64,000 bases of DNA, taken from NCBI GenBank assembly GCA_019915015.1, contig JAHBBC010000010.1:62001-126000 (forward strand), read 5' to 3'. Origin of the DNA: Auriscalpium vulgare. Lineage: Eukaryota; Basidiomycota; Agaricomycetes; Russulales; Auriscalpiaceae. Made by a program: the position numbers and the translations under genes. The notes under the pieces were generated by a model. It saw nothing but the letters and a program-made list of their open reading frames with translations. It was not told the origin of the DNA and ran no database searches. The stretch's first letter is position 1; every line of letters begins with the position of its first letter. Below are positions 1-12,185 of the stretch, one piece after another.

Positions 1-2
1 TT

Positions 3-464
3 GGTGACTGCGTCGACTATGCGCGGAAGGCCTCCGTGTCCGCGTCCGCAGCTTTCTCCAGATCACCGAATCCCGAGTGCGCTGCCGCAATGCTCGGCCT
101 GCGCGACAAGGCAACGACGCTGATGAACGAGGGCCCGATTGCGGGTAGCGCAGACGTGTTCGCTCGGGTGCCGGATTCAGGTGCGTCTTCTTCTTTTGTT
201 GTCTATTGGAATATTTTTGAGCGGTTTCCTGTAGCGTGGAAAAAGTTCAGCAAGTCGTTCGGCAAGATTGGGGTTATGCTGCGCGACGGGGAGGGTATTT
301 GGCGATTGATTTTGGACGCAGATAACTGTGTCTTCGCTGCGCTATTGAGGGCTGACGAGGATCATTTTATCGAGGGCCGTAGCATCAAGCAGCTGAAGAA
401 GATGCTCTGCAGGATACACAAGAATAAATGCACCCTCCAGCGTCTGTCGATGACCAGTTGGTGA
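3..464 (+). CDS. 3' end of an unrecognised gene, cut by the left edge
   Basis: A reading frame is open from the left edge to a stop at 464 (about 153 codons). There is no convincing ATG near its beginning, so the 5' part would lie outside the window. The product is Ala/Ser-rich at first, then more ordinary (FVVYWNIFERFPVAWKKF), and ends in a Lys-rich stretch. I do not recognise a domain. An intron could also lie inside. The following 465-1948 has weak, mostly non-ATG open frames on both strands and nothing I can support. Confidence 0.25.
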   Translation, partial: GDCVDYARKASVSASAAFSRSPNPECAAAMLGLRDKATTLMNEGPIAGSADVFARVPDSGASSSFVVYWNIFERFPVAWKKFSKSFGKIGVMLRDGEGIWRLILDADNCVFAALLRADEDHFIEGRSIKQLKKMLCRIHKNKCTLQRLSMTSW

Positions 465-1948
465 TTTTCTCCTTGTACATTGGTGTTCTGCTGTGCGCTC
501 TCTGCTTCTTTCTGGTGCTCCATAGATCATTGAACAGTGACTCGACCTTGTATCCGCTCATATCTTTGCACAGTCTTCAAAAGGACGCTCGCGCATTTTG
601 TTCCCGATATCGATAGCCTATTACAAGCCACATCGGTTCATATTTAATTCCCAAATAGCAAAGTGTCGGGTATGTCATAAGCGCACTCAGCTTCGAGCGT
701 CCCTGATGAATGTATGCGGACCATCATGAGCAACTCCAATCACGAGGCGCTAGCGAGACTCCTTACCAAGAATGATCGGGGCGGCTGTTCCCCCGATGTG
801 CACCCCCTGTGAATTTGAGGAATGCTCTGCACGAACTGGCGTCGTGAGTACATAGTTTGAATCAAGTTATTGGCTGGACTCGCACCGTCTGTCCGCCCGG
901 CACCTGCGGCCCAGCTCGCTTTAAGCGCCCTGTTCATCGCCACCCACGATGCGGCGTGCATGATAATGGACCCGGTGTAGAGCTTTGTACACGGGCCAGG
1001 CACATCGCACGCCGTGACTTTGATGCCCATCATCACCAAGTCGCGCAGCTCGGCCCTCCAGTCGGTGTCGGAGCTCACAACGACCCTGGTGAAGTACCGA
1101 CTCTCGGACCAGTTGCGTAGCGTGAGCATCCAACAGAAGCTGCTAGGGTCCGCAGCTGTCGACGGCGCAGCGGATGCGGCGGGTTCAGACATGGTGGGCT
1201 GGACGGCTGCGCGGGGGGGAAGCGTGTTGCAGGCGACATCGGAACACAAACAGCTTTATATAGGCGCATGAAACATAGCCCAGTTGGTATACTAGCATTG
1301 GGAGCCTAAGAACGGTATGAATGGCAGATTGACGCGCACCTGATATCACGCGGGTTTAAGCCGTCTCCATATTCGATAGGTGTAGTTCCAAGGAATCACT
1401 GGCCAGAAAACATGGCGGCAGCTGCGATCCCTTAGCAAGAAGACACGGAAACAGGTGCGAGCTCGACTAGGAGTCATTGAAAGGCAAAGAACGACATGTG
1501 GCGGCTGCCGGTGAGCCCAACGCCCCCACGGACAGACTTTTCTTCCCCGCATCTCCACTCTATCGCCCTCGATGCCGGCGCGCGATGAAGTTGTGTTTTC
1601 GTGTGGTTGATGCAGCCGGTAGTGAGCCGCGCACGGTCATTGTGGAGTAATCGGCGACTGCCTGACCACTAGAAGCGTGCTCTCTCGGAGTTCATCTAGG
1701 TTTCGGGCAGGCAGCTGCCGTTGACCCGCATCGTCCAGATGTTGCCGAGCATCTGCAATCTGGAGGCGGTCATGTCGGACGGTTTTACTGCGCGCGGGCC
1801 GATGATACAGTTGCGATGGGATTTTGCAGGCGGATTTGAGACGGAGAGATAAAACAGTTGTATGGGAGAGCATGCTGACGACGATAACGACAACGGGAAA
1901 AGCAGGCAGTGCACCATGTTAGGTTGAACGAGACGCTCGATAGGCGGG

Positions 1949-3104
1949 TCAAATCCAGTCAACGCGGCGGCTCTGTGCACCCTGTGAACCAAGAATCAAC
2001 ACCGCTTCACGTGTGATGAGTCAAGACAGATACACGCACCCCAAAATAATGATCATCCTGATACATCTCCATTTTGATGCCGCGTTCGCGGCAGACTTCG
2101 TTGAGCATCATGAGCTGGTACGGTGACGAGTGGGGCGTCGCGCTGATATGCTGTAATTTGGGCAGCATACGTAGCGCTGCGCAGAAGGCCCGGACGCCTT
2201 GGTCAAGTTCGAGCGACCGGATTTTGTCCCAGCGAATCTTGGAGCCGCTCAGGTGGTACCCAACACGGATGAGGGCCTGAGCGAGAGAAATGACCGCCTG
2301 GCCCATTGGAAATTCGGTGAAGACCAGGTTCTCGAGGTGCGTGAGCTGCGCGAGCACCTCATGCGGTGGAAATTCCCCTTGAATCCGCAAGGATTGTAGA
2401 TGAGGGAGCACGCCTGACAGCTGCAATATCCGACAAGTAGACGGGCCGTGCCACAAAGGCGACCTCAGCTCCAGTTCTCGCAGCGGTGGACTGTTCACGC
2501 GCCACAAAAAATAGCGTATTTGATAGTTCCCATCGATAGACAGCGACCGGACAGTGTCGGGGATGTGAATTTTTGGGAGCGGCTTCGGGAGATCGTAACG
2601 TCCTAAGGCACGCACAGAGAGCGTGCGGACGGATGGCCACATGTGCACGATCCATTCCACCATCGTGTATTCGGCGATGAGTTCAAGAGACACGGGCTGC
2701 AGCTGGGCCGCACGCAGACGGGTCTCGAGTGTGGCGTTGAAACTTGAGGACCTGAGGTGGTCATTGACGGACATGGTGATACCGCTCAGGTGGGTACACA
2801 GCTCCAGGAGCGCCATGTCCCTTTCATACCGGACGCGTTCCCTCGCCGCGATCAAGACTGCATGGATGTAGCGGACGTGTTTGGCGAAGCGTGGGGCATT
2901 GCGGAGGGTGTTCAGGAGGGCGAGGCGGACACCGCCGCCGTCGGGAACGCGACGGAACAAAAGGCGCTGCGCCGGGGTTGTCCACGCGCGGCAGACGAGC
3001 GCGCATGCATGAAGGGTAGAGTAGTCGACCGCGGAGCCGTGCTGAGACGAGCGGTAGACCCAATCGATCACCTCGATCTGAACATCCAGTGGAACCGGAA
3101 CCAT
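1949..3104 (-). CDS. F-box/LRR-like protein, paralogue 1
   Basis: Two exons: 3104-2040 and 1981-1949, with intron 1982-2039 (58 nt, GTGCGT...CACAG). They join to 1098 nt, 365 aa. The N-terminus has the F-box-like pattern of this cluster: a helix (LDVQIEVIDWVYR), then LHACALVCRAW and QRLLFRRV at about residues 30-55. The rest is a series of leucine-rich segments such as LRELELRSPLWHG and LPHLQSLRIQGEFPPHEVL. Reading straight through the intron gives a spurious tail. The spliced form ends RRVDWI, matching three paralogues here. F-box proteins usually recruit substrates to SCF ubiquitin ligases; Skp1 binding is inferred and not shown. Confidence 0.75.
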
Positions 3105-3685
3105 GGTATTGCAGGAGCGTTCCGGGCAGTTAATGTGATGGCTTCAATGGAGGTTATGAGTGTTGTGGGATTGAGCAGATGAGCAGCGAAGGCCTGGCAT
3201 GGTACGCACCTGGACAGAGGGCCACTCACAAGTAATCTGGCTATTAATTGGGTTAGCCACCAGTGTCGAAGATTGATGACCGAGATCGGACATGCCTGGA
3301 GTGTAGACGATCGCTCACTGTTCGCCAGAAAACATATGCACCACTGAAGAATGGCCTGGCAAGCGGAACGACGAAGTGAAAGCACCACGCGGCCGATGCG
3401 GTTTCCCACGGTTTGTTGGTTGAACTCTGTTGAACTCTGCTTCTCCTCTTCCCAACACTCTCAGACGCGTCAAAAGCGCTCCCTCCATTTGGTGTATTTC
3501 TATCGTTCAAGCACATTGCTATACTGCGGGCGGTATCGACGGCGGCGCGTACACAACAGCGCACACTATTCATCGCACTCGACTTTGAAGGATCGCGGGC
3601 GAACGTACAAGTGCGTAGCAGTGTTTGTTTTCTAAACTCATACTCATTGAATCATGTCTTAGCTTCATCTAGACGGCAACCCAAC

Positions 3686-4967
3686 ATGCGGATATCAGCA
3701 TCTGCGATCTGGCGCGCAATCCTTGAACTCATCCTTCGGCTGTTTAGAACCCGCCGCTCGCAAGACAGCACGGCTTATGTCCCCCTCAGAGCTCTGCGAT
3801 ATCTGCCTATCGAGTGCGCGGGCTCCTCCTCGAACCTATCACATACGACCTTGGAACCGTCTCCTCGAGGCTGCCCGCCGTCCCCGGCCGTCCCTCTGGA
3901 ACTGCAGTTCACGGTCATTGAATGGCTATACACCTCCGACGAGAACGGGATTGTCGACTCCCGCACGCTCCGCACATGTGCTCTTGTCTGCCGCGCATGG
4001 TCGTACCTCGCCCAGCGCCTTCTCTTCCGCCGCATATCCCACCGCAGGCCCGCCGACATCTTCATCACCATCCCGCTGCTCCTGCGCACCTTGCGCACAC
4101 GACCTCTCCTCGCCACGTATGTTCGCGTTGTCGCCGTCAACCTCACTCGGGACAGCCTCTCCGTGCTCGAGCTCTGCCGGGACGTCCAGGGCCTCTCCCT
4201 TTGGCTTTTCGACATTGACGAGTGGTACACTCTCCGCGCCGAGGTAGAAGCTCGCTTGCGCGCAATCCCAATGCACCCCGTCGCTCTTGATCTCTTCGGT
4301 GATCTCGAGGTGGTCCGCCTGCTCGTTCAAATCTGGCCGAATGTCCGCTCACTCAGCATAGGCGTCTCGAATCCTTTCCTTGACGATGCTGGCGACACCT
4401 GCAGTGTGCTCATCCCACCTCCGCGCGCCCTGCAATCGCTTTCCATCGTGCACGGCTGCCTTCGGAACTTCCTGCCACCGGAAGGGCGTTTCTCAGATCT
4501 TCGCGCGTTGGAGCTGCATGCGCTATCCGAGTCCGACAGCGAGCACCTGCAGGCGTTGGGCGTGCTCCCGCAGATGCGCTCTCTGACAACCTGGGGCCGC
4601 CCTCCGTCTCAGGACATTCTCGACAAACTTGCGCAGCTCGAGAGCCTGGTCTTCGGCATCTTGCCGGTGGCGATCTCGTTTCCCCGGACTCTGCGGCATG
4701 TCGGGTACCACGCGAGCACCGGGTTGGAGGCGGACGTCGGGGTGCTGCTGCGCGCGCTGTGGGCGTCGGAGGGCGTGCGGCTCGTCACCTGTACACGTGC
4801 TGTGGGACCGCTCCAGGCGCTTTTCGAGGCATGCCGTGCGCGGGGTGCCGAGTTTGTCGTCTACAAGAACGCCGCCTGTGCTCCGGTGAGTCGAGTATCT
4901 GCCGACTCTGTGCCAATTGGTCGCCTAATTCAATCGACAGCGAGTGCAGGATGCTGGCTGCTTTTGA
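3686..4967 (+). CDS. F-box/LRR-like protein, paralogue 2
   Basis: Exons 3686-4885 and 4941-4967, intron 4886-4940 (55 nt), total 1227 nt, 408 aa. I start at the ATG at 3686; the frame is open further upstream but only with non-ATG codons. An N-terminal extension of about 70 residues precedes the F-box-like segment (LELQFTVIEWLYTS, LRTCALVCRAW, QRLLFRRI). The leucine-rich repeats follow (LRALELHALSE, LPQMRSLTTWGRPP, LAQLESLVFGILP). The last exon gives RVQDAGCF, so this copy has diverged from the VDWI ending of the other members. It is divergent from and oriented opposite to paralogue 1. Confidence 0.75.
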
Positions 4968-7123
4968 CGGCCGCCATTTCCCTCGACGCATGCAGAGAAA
5001 ACGACACCATCCCATCCAACTTTCATACTCAAGAACAACTTTCCTAGCCATCGCCCGCCTGTATTCCGAGGCCGGGTTTCCGCGCCTCAATCCCACCACA
5101 GCGACCCCATTCCGCGCCTTCGTCGTCAAACCGCCGATCTCTCCTCCGCGTTGTCTGCGCCCGCCTCCGCAAGACGTCACCGACGCTGCACTTCCCGGTG
5201 CCCTCGTCACACTCCCACCGCGCAGGCCGCAGGGAAGCCCGTCGTGCGAGCAGCTGGTGGCGCGCGCATGGTATACGCAAATGCAAATGCCGCATGCGTG
5301 CAAGGAGTCTGGGCAGCGAGCGCCGAGGCGGCGGAGCAGCAGCGTACGGCGGGCTGTGGTGTATGTGGAATACAGTTGCTTGGTCACTTCAAGTTTGCGA
5401 TCGAAGCTGAATTGTCTGAGATGTGCACCTTGAAGGCTCGAATTGGGTGTATATTTTACATCTGTGCTAACCCCCGTAGCGACGAAGACAACGATTGCTG
5501 GGCAACGTCGATGCGGACGGCTATTTCTGCGAGTAGCACGGGCCACGGGCCCATGATCAGAGCCGAGATGGCTGGGGATTGGTTAGGATCCGGCGATCGT
5601 ACTGCCGCAAACATTGGTCTCCCCAAAGCTCCACATGCATCACGGTCTCCAGCGTATCCCATGTCCGTGAACGTCTCCGAGTCTGCCGTTGGACCGGCTA
5701 TCGGAGCGCTAGAATCACCCCGTCTCGACTGCGGTCATACACGCGCACTGCGCGTGCAGGGCCGGAATTGCGTGCGGAAATTTTGTGTCGTGTTCTGGAG
5801 GTCGATCAATGCGCGCAGACTGCGATGAAGTCAGTCTAGTGGTATGCGCGCAAATCAGCAGGGCCGTACCATGAACCGACCAATGGGCAAGCGCCAGATG
5901 CTAGGCACTGGCTCCTCCATCCGCGGCTTCAGAGAGCGGGTCGGCGTCGTGATCATCATCGGCGAGCCAGCTTTCTGCGAGTGGAATGGCCAAGAAGCAG
6001 CCGCTGTCCTTCAGCGCAGATGACGGCGCCGTGAAAACGGGCGTGACAGTACCGAGACCTCGAGCGCGAGGCTGTTCTATGGATATCATAGGTTGTGCGG
6101 CAGTGCAAGGTAAAAGCCTCACTGGCGTCGATTGACTCCATGGCGATTCGACGAGATCGGTTCGCGGTGACGGAGCCATTCCGTACCATCTAGGTAAAGT
6201 TCAGTACTCTGAAAGCCTGCCGAAGTGAAGAACGCACATGGTAGCCTGGCCAGCCCAGCAGCCCTGGCACCTCTGCCTCGACACTCTCCGAGCTCTCGCC
6301 CATCGTCGCCGGACCGTAAGTGTCTCTACACTTCAATATTTGCGCGCAAACATATTGTCAGACCTGTAAAAATAGGGCGCGTGTCCCGTTGAGCGCGACG
6401 CCGTGTAGTATCAGCGTATGACGCACCTGCAGAGCATCGGACCCCTCGAGGTGCGCGTGGGGGCGACTTGCAACAGCTTGCAGCCCGTCCCCTCGAGATG
6501 TGTCTTCAGCGTCACCCGGAAGACGCATGGGGATGGTGGATGACTGTGAGCACGAGCGCGCAAGGCAGGATCGTTGAAGAGCGGGACAACGAAGCCGGTG
6601 GTGGATGATCTGGTGGGGCGCGCTAGGGCGGTAGGAGGCTGACGAGGCTGTTTTGTCTTCTGCATGGAGGCCTTTTGTAACGGTAGTTGTCGAGGAGCGC
6701 GAAAGGATTGGTACTGGAAGAAGACATGGGCGTTGCAATCGGCCGGCGTGCATTGTCACAAGCTCGCGGGCTCTACCGGCGTTTGCCGGTGCGCCTCTGT
6801 CTGCAACGTCACTCAGCACCCCCGTCCTTCTAGTTCTGGCTTCAGTCCGTGTCTGGATCCTGTTCATTGCTCTTGATAAGCTGCTTCGTGCGTATCTGTC
6901 TTCGTTTCATTCTGACGAGGCATCTCTCTGTCAGTGAAAATGGCACGCAGTTTTAGTTTTCACGGAACCGTTATTCATTGAAATCAACATTTAAAGTCAG
7001 GTGCGTGGCTCTGCACTGTCTTGCATCTTGTGTCCTCACCAGCGCCATTCATACCGCCGGCAGCTGCATCATCAGCCCAAACCAAATTGGTTCCCATCCT
7101 TCGCGCAACATCCGAGCTGCATC
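4968..7123. other. Gene-poor gap between F-box paralogues
   Basis: Several open frames of 70-250 codons lie on both strands, but they overlap each other, are rich in Arg/Pro/Ser, and give no recognisable domain. A possible plus-strand intron (GTAAGTG..TGTCAG, 6309-6360) and a possible minus-strand intron (about 6364-6427) overlap the same interval, so neither is convincing. I see no supported gene. Confidence 0.4.
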
Positions 7124-8194
7124 ATGCCGACCCCGTTCGACATCCAAGCCATCATCATAGAATGGGGGTACCGGTCATCCCAGCACACGTCCATCGATTA
7201 TCCTACCCTACGTGCATGTGCCCTCGTGTGCCGACACTGGAGACCCATTGCGCAGCGCTTCCTGTTCCGCCGAGTTCCCCATCGCAGCGCTCATTGGGTT
7301 GCCTCTTGCGGCCCTCCGTCCCTACTTCTACTCCACACCCTCTGCGACAATGCGCACCTCGCCGCGCACGTCCGGTTCATCCGCCTGTTCCTTTCGCTCC
7401 ACGGGGACGCCTCCGAGACCGCCAACATCGCGCTGGTCGATCTGCGCCCCCACACCGAGGTTCTGGTGCGCTCGAAGAGCGCTTGCGAAACGTCCAGCTG
7501 CGCCCAGTGTTTCTGCGAGTATTCTCTGACCTCACCTTCGTCGAATGCATTATGCAGACGTGGCCAGACATACAGGGGCTTGACATCAACGTATGGCGCA
7601 ATTCTCATTCACCGGAAGCTGGCCCTCTCATCCGCGTGCGCTGCGCCGTGCGGTCTCTCTCTCTGCGTTTCACATCATGGGCGCCTGAAGATGGCCTTTC
7701 CTCTCTCCGCGATCTGGAGCTCAATATCCATCAGTGGCCCGTTCTACTATGCCACCAGCTCCATGCGTCGCGCGTGCTCCCGCAGATCCGCTCGCTGAGA
7801 CTTATGGGCCACATACCTCCCCCCGACATCCTCGAGCATCTGATGCAGCTCGAAAGCCTCGTCTTGGGTACTCTTCCCGCGACGAATGTGGCGCTCCCGA
7901 AGTCCCTGCGCCATCTTGGATACCATCCGGAAAGTGAAGATTTGGCGGAGCAGCACGACGCTAGCTTTGTATTGGCGGTGTTGCAAACGTATCCCAGCTT
8001 GCAGATCGTCACCCTGACGTGCCGCTTGCTAGCCGCACAGATAACTGAGCTCGAAGCGGCATGTTGCGACCATGGAGTTGACTTGGAGGTGTACGAGTCA
8101 TATCATCATTATCGGGTTCGTGTTATCGCAGACTTCTCCTGCCGTGTGGTGCTGACTAGTACAACAGCTGCCGCGGAACGTCGACTGGATTTGA
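7124..8194 (+). pseudogene. F-box/LRR-like paralogue 3, frameshifted
   Basis: The ATG at 7124 opens MPTPFDIQAIIIEWGYR, LRACALVCRHW and QRFLFRRV, the cluster's F-box-like signature, in one frame up to about 7450. The homology then continues in a different frame from about 7470 (LEERLRNVQLRPVFLRVF) through the leucine-rich repeats. Compared with paralogues 1 and 4, about 18-20 residues are missing at the switch. No GT..AG intron of reasonable size fits, so a small out-of-frame deletion is the likely cause. The 3' end is normal: intron 8116-8167 and a last exon 8168-8194 giving LPRNVDWI. It is probably a recent pseudogene or a sequencing error. Confidence 0.65.
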
Positions 8195-8849
8195 ACTCAT
8201 ACGGACGCCTCTCGCCTCCCATCCCATCCACCATCCATTTCCGCCGATCAAAGCCGCCTATCTCTGCGCTCACATTTACGCTCGCGCCACCGTCGAAGCC
8301 GTGTGGCCCTCGCCATGTCTTCGCGCGACGGATAGGAAGACGCCCACGGTGTTGACAGTGCGGTACAAGAGCCCACCGTCACGCCTTATGACCGACGGCC
8401 GACCGAACCCGCACCGATGTCGAAGAATGTTCAGCAGGATCGGAAGCCCTCGCCGTCAGTATCAGACCATCGCTTACGCTGGTCTCCCAGTCACCCGTCA
8501 ACTTTGTCGCCATTGTGACCGCCGTGGGGTGGATATGACCAATGAATCCCATCGCGGAGGCAAGCATGATGATCACATGTTTGGACAAATGATCGTCAAT
8601 TCGATCACCCAGGCTCCGCAACGATCGTGAGATGCGTTCCTTTGCCGCTTCACCAACACTATAGGCTGACGTGTGTTGACTAGTAGACTTGTTCTATCCT
8701 GTTCATCACTGCCCATTGACGCTGTCTACAAGACCATATCACGATTCGCATCTGCTCTATCTCTACGTTCCACCGCCATCGACCTCCTCCCCATCTGATT
8801 CAAGGACCTGTGCATGACACAGAACGCTCGAACGCCTAGATTCGTCACG

Positions 8850-8857
8850 TATATAGG
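8850..8857 (+). promoter_or_regulatory. Candidate TATA box of the lipase gene
   Basis: TATATAGG lies 46 bp upstream of the lipase ATG, a normal distance for a fungal core promoter. It is assigned by position only. Confidence 0.4.
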
Positions 8858-8902
8858 TGCATTCCATGAGATCTGGCAATCCATCCATCTTCTCTCACCA
8901 AC

Positions 8903-10231
8903 ATGGCTGCCCGTGCGTTCACGTATGCCTCCGCCATTGCTGCGCTGGTCGCAGGCTTCGTCGACGGGGCCGCGGTGTCCAAGCGGCAGAGCATCACGAC
9001 GCTGTCCACCGACGAGATCGGCGCGTTCAAGCCCTTCACATTCTTTGCTAGCGCCGCCTACTGCAATCCGTCCGAGACGCTGACATGGTCCTGCGGAGGT
9101 GCGTTTCTGTATGGTTCATTCGCGATGCCAGTGCAGTGCACTGAGGCTTGGTTCAGCAAACTGCGACGCTAATCCGGGATTCCAGCCCGTGGCGTCCGGC
9201 GGCGATGGGGGCTCTGTGCAATTCTGTAAGGTGCCTTCAACGCACAACGGTGACGCGCCCGCTGACCGCATGCTGCGCGAATGTCAGGGTTCGTGGGGTT
9301 CGCGCCGGCGCAGAGCACCATCATCGTCTCGCACCAGGGCACCGACCCGCACAATATGTGAGTACGGTGGCACCCCGCGGAGTTTACGACTGGTGACTGT
9401 ATCCTGGCAGCATGTCCCTCCTCACCGACGGCGACGTGGCCCGGGGGCCCCTGGACCCCGCTCTCTTCCCGGGCGTGTCGTCTTCGGTCGAAGTACACAA
9501 CGGGTTTGCTGGATCGCAGGCAAGGTCAGGCAAGGCGCTTGGCCGTCTCTCTTGCCAGGTCCGAATGTCGACGCTGATAGCTGCATCACTGTTTTACTAG
9601 CACGGCCGCCGCCGTGTTGGACGCCGTGAAACAGGCCATGTCGGCGCATGGTACGAATACCGTTACTGTTGTGGGACATTCTCTTGGTGCGTAAAGAGCA
9701 GCGTCTGCAGCACCGCATCGGATGTCACGTTCCTCGCTCTTATTTCCAGGCGCCGCACTCGCGCTCCTTGACTCTGTATTCCTGTCGCTAAATCTGCCCA
9801 GCGGGACGACGGTCAACACCATTGGGTATGGCATGCCACGCGTGCGTCTGCTATTCCTTCATCTTCCTGTACATGCTAACGCATTCATGGGTTTATAGGT
9901 CGGCAACCAAGAGTTTGTTGACTACATCGACGCCCACCAGAATGTCACGCATGTCAACAATCAAAAAGACCCGATACCCACGGTACCAGGACTTTTTCTG
10001 GGCTACCACCACTCATCCGGCGAGGTGCACATCCAGGCGTCGAATGCGTGGGACGCTTGTTCCGGTACGTACGCAAATGACTTATCTTCCTCCGCGCGCT
10101 TGCTGACAGTAGACTTACCAGGTCAGGACAGCGAGTCTAAGTTGTGCATCGTCGGTGATGTCCCGAACATCTTTGAGAGCACAGAGAGTAACCACATTGG
10201 CCCGTACGACAGCGTCACGATGGGCTGCTGA
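8903..10231 (+). CDS. Secreted class 3 (Rhizomucor-type) lipase
   Basis: Eight exons with seven introns (9099-9156, 9226-9287, 9358-9410, 9525-9600, 9687-9749, 9842-9898, 10065-10121; 53-76 nt) join to 903 nt, 300 aa. A hydrophobic signal peptide covers about residues 1-23 (MAARAFTYASAIAALVAGF) and is followed by SKRQ, a possible Kex2-type KR site. The fold signatures of alpha/beta-hydrolase lipases are visible: IIVSHQGTDP near residue 100, the nucleophile elbow GHSLG with Ser177, YGMPRVGN, then Asp233 in NNQKDPIP and His289 in NHIGPYDS as the rest of the triad. It should hydrolyse acylglycerols or related esters outside the cell. It sits inside the F-box cluster with no obvious functional link. 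Confidence 0.92.
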
Positions 10232-10295
10232 GCACTCGGGGCACGGTGCTTTTCATCTTTCTTGTTGTTCCCTTGACTACTTATACTGTGTCTCA

Positions 10296-10309
10296 TGAAT
10301 AAATAAAAA
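10296..10309 (+). terminator. Candidate polyadenylation signal of the lipase gene
   Basis: GAATAAATAAAAAT lies about 65 bp after the lipase stop codon. It contains AATAAA, which fits a 3'-end processing signal. Confidence 0.45.
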
Positions 10310-11036
10310 TAGAAATGTGGCCGACTGCTATGCTTCCAACTTTGCTCGAGCAACTCATGCTTTCTATATCACGTCTTGACGGGGATGCGGATGATGTCCA
10401 GCAGGTGAAAGCCTATATAGAGCGAGAGGTTTGTCTAGTAATCGATAGCGAGCTTGTGGATTTGTCGGTATGCAATCAAATAGGACCGTGTACAGAAAGA
10501 GTGCGACGTTACGAGTTCGGGAGATGAGCTCGAAACAAGCTGGATGTGCGCCTGTGTGACCCGACGAGCCGCCACCGCCTACACAACGAGGCATCCTCGC
10601 GCGCCACGTTCTTTTCAGACATACTTAATCCCACTCCAAAGTGCGCCGATGCTCGCCAACGATGTTTGCCGACGCTTTGCGCGATCGCATGGGGTCCAAG
10701 TCGATTGAGTAGTTGGTCGGGTCAACTTGACCTGTAAGTCAAACTATGCTGCGCTCAGTGAGCATCATAACGGCAAATGCTGGTGTGGGTAACTCGCGCG
10801 CATTGAGCCCGTCACAATGAGCGCGCAGTGTTGAAGCGACGTGGGCATAAGGTGTGATGCTGGCAGGCGTAGTATGCGCGGGCAGGAGTAGACGCCAGAG
10901 ATGTCGATGACGAGAACGCGGGGGGTCTATGCTAGTAGGCGTATCACGAAGGAGACTTGAGGAAGACACCGTGTATTACTAGGTGTGTCTGGAGCGAGCA
11001 TTGAGCCGGGCTGAGGGGATGCGCGGTCCAGCTGTC

Positions 11037-12185
11037 TCATATCCAGTCAATGTGGCGAGGTCGCTGCATGCTGGAAGTCAATAATAAAAAAACGCGTGTA
11101 TGCAAATTCTGGGAACTGACCATGAAATATTCCGCCGATTCATATGTCGCAAAGTCGACACCACAACTACGGCACATTTCCTCCAGCGCAGTGCACATGT
11201 CCGGATTGCCTTGGCGCGTTACACTGACGCATTGCAGACTTGATAGACCGCGCAGCGCCGTAGTCACAAACTCGGTGTCGGCGCGCCTGTCGCTGTCGGA
11301 GTGATACCCAAAGTGGTGCAACGATTTGGGTAGAGAAACGGGGTGCGCGGGCGGGTCGTCAATGATAAGGCCTTCGAGTTTCCCGAGTTCATCGATGATG
11401 TCCTGTGGAGGGAAGGCACCTCGCAGCTGGAGCGTCCGTATCTGCGAGAGCCTGACCACAGAGCGGATGTGCTGAGAGTAGCGCGCATCTGACCACCGCA
11501 CCGGGTGTGACAAGGTCAAATCGTGGAGGCTAGGGAGGGCGTCCTCCGGCGACAGCAGGTACGCCGTAAAGTGCGAATCGAGCGTCAGTGCCTGCACTGC
11601 CGTGGGTAGAACACGGGGGCGGAGGATCGGGTTCACGGCCCGGCACTGTGCGCTCACCACAAGCACCCGTATAGTCGGCCACATCTGCACGACACGGCTG
11701 ACCAGCTTAGGCTGGCCATCGACGGCGAGGAACGTGGGGTGCAGAGGGAGGGCGCGTAAACGTGGCTCCAGGTCCGAGCTCCATTTTGGACCAGAACGCA
11801 AGGCAGTGAATGTTATGCCCTCGACGTGTGGGCAGAGCTCGAGCATGGCGATCGCCGTTTCAGCGGCTATATGGTCGTTCTGGAACTCGTAAGGTCCAAG
11901 TCTAACAGAGTATAAGATAGGTCCGAGGCGAATGGAGCGCACGTGCGCAGAGAGGTGGGGACTGGTACGGAGGGTGTGCACGAGGAGCGGGAGCCGGCGA
12001 TCAAGGCTGTAGAAGGGTTCGCGGGAGATCCGGCGGAAGAGGAGGCGCTGCGCGGTGGCCGTCCATGCGCGACAGACAAGCGCACATGCGCGGAGGGTAT
12101 CGTAGTCGATGGTGCTCGTATACTGAGACGCGCGAAACACCCACTCGATCGCGAGGAGCTGGACGTCCAAAGATAGGATTGCCAT
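11037..12185 (-). CDS. F-box/LRR-like protein, paralogue 4
   Basis: Exons 12185-11121 and 11063-11037, intron 11064-11120 (57 nt), total 1092 nt, 363 aa. The first exon is 1065 nt, the same length as in paralogue 1. The F-box-like N-terminus reads LDVQLLAIEWVFRASQ, LRACALVCRAW and QRLLFRRI. Leucine-rich segments follow (LHDLTLSHPVRW, LSQIRTLQLRGAFPPQDII, LGKLEGLIIDDPP). The spliced C-terminus is RPRHIDWI. It looks intact, and the likely role is an SCF substrate receptor (inference). Confidence 0.75.
   Translation of the reverse strand: MAILSLDVQLLAIEWVFRASQYTSTIDYDTLRACALVCRAWTATAQRLLFRRISREPFYSLDRRLPLLVHTLRTSPHLSAHVRSIRLGPILYSVRLGPYEFQNDHIAAETAIAMLELCPHVEGITFTALRSGPKWSSDLEPRLRALPLHPTFLAVDGQPKLVSRVVQMWPTIRVLVVSAQCRAVNPILRPRVLPTAVQALTLDSHFTAYLLSPEDALPSLHDLTLSHPVRWSDARYSQHIRSVVRLSQIRTLQLRGAFPPQDIIDELGKLEGLIIDDPPAHPVSLPKSLHHFGYHSDSDRRADTEFVTTALRGLSSLQCVSVTRQGNPDMCTALEEMCRSCGVDFATYESAEYFMVSSQNLHTRVFLLLTSSMQRPRHIDWI

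Noticed and set aside
740..1249. 170-codon minus-strand frame
   Set aside because: Begins with a non-ATG codon, has no domain, and overlaps equally long frames on the other strand.
4785..5828. Two frames of about 225-253 codons over and after the 3' end of the second F-box gene
   Set aside because: They overlap each other on opposite strands, partly run across the real exon and intron, and have Arg/Ser-rich shadow composition.
6239..6430. Possible short genes with plausible introns on both strands
   Set aside because: The two models occupy the same bases, and neither yields more than a few dozen codons or any known motif.
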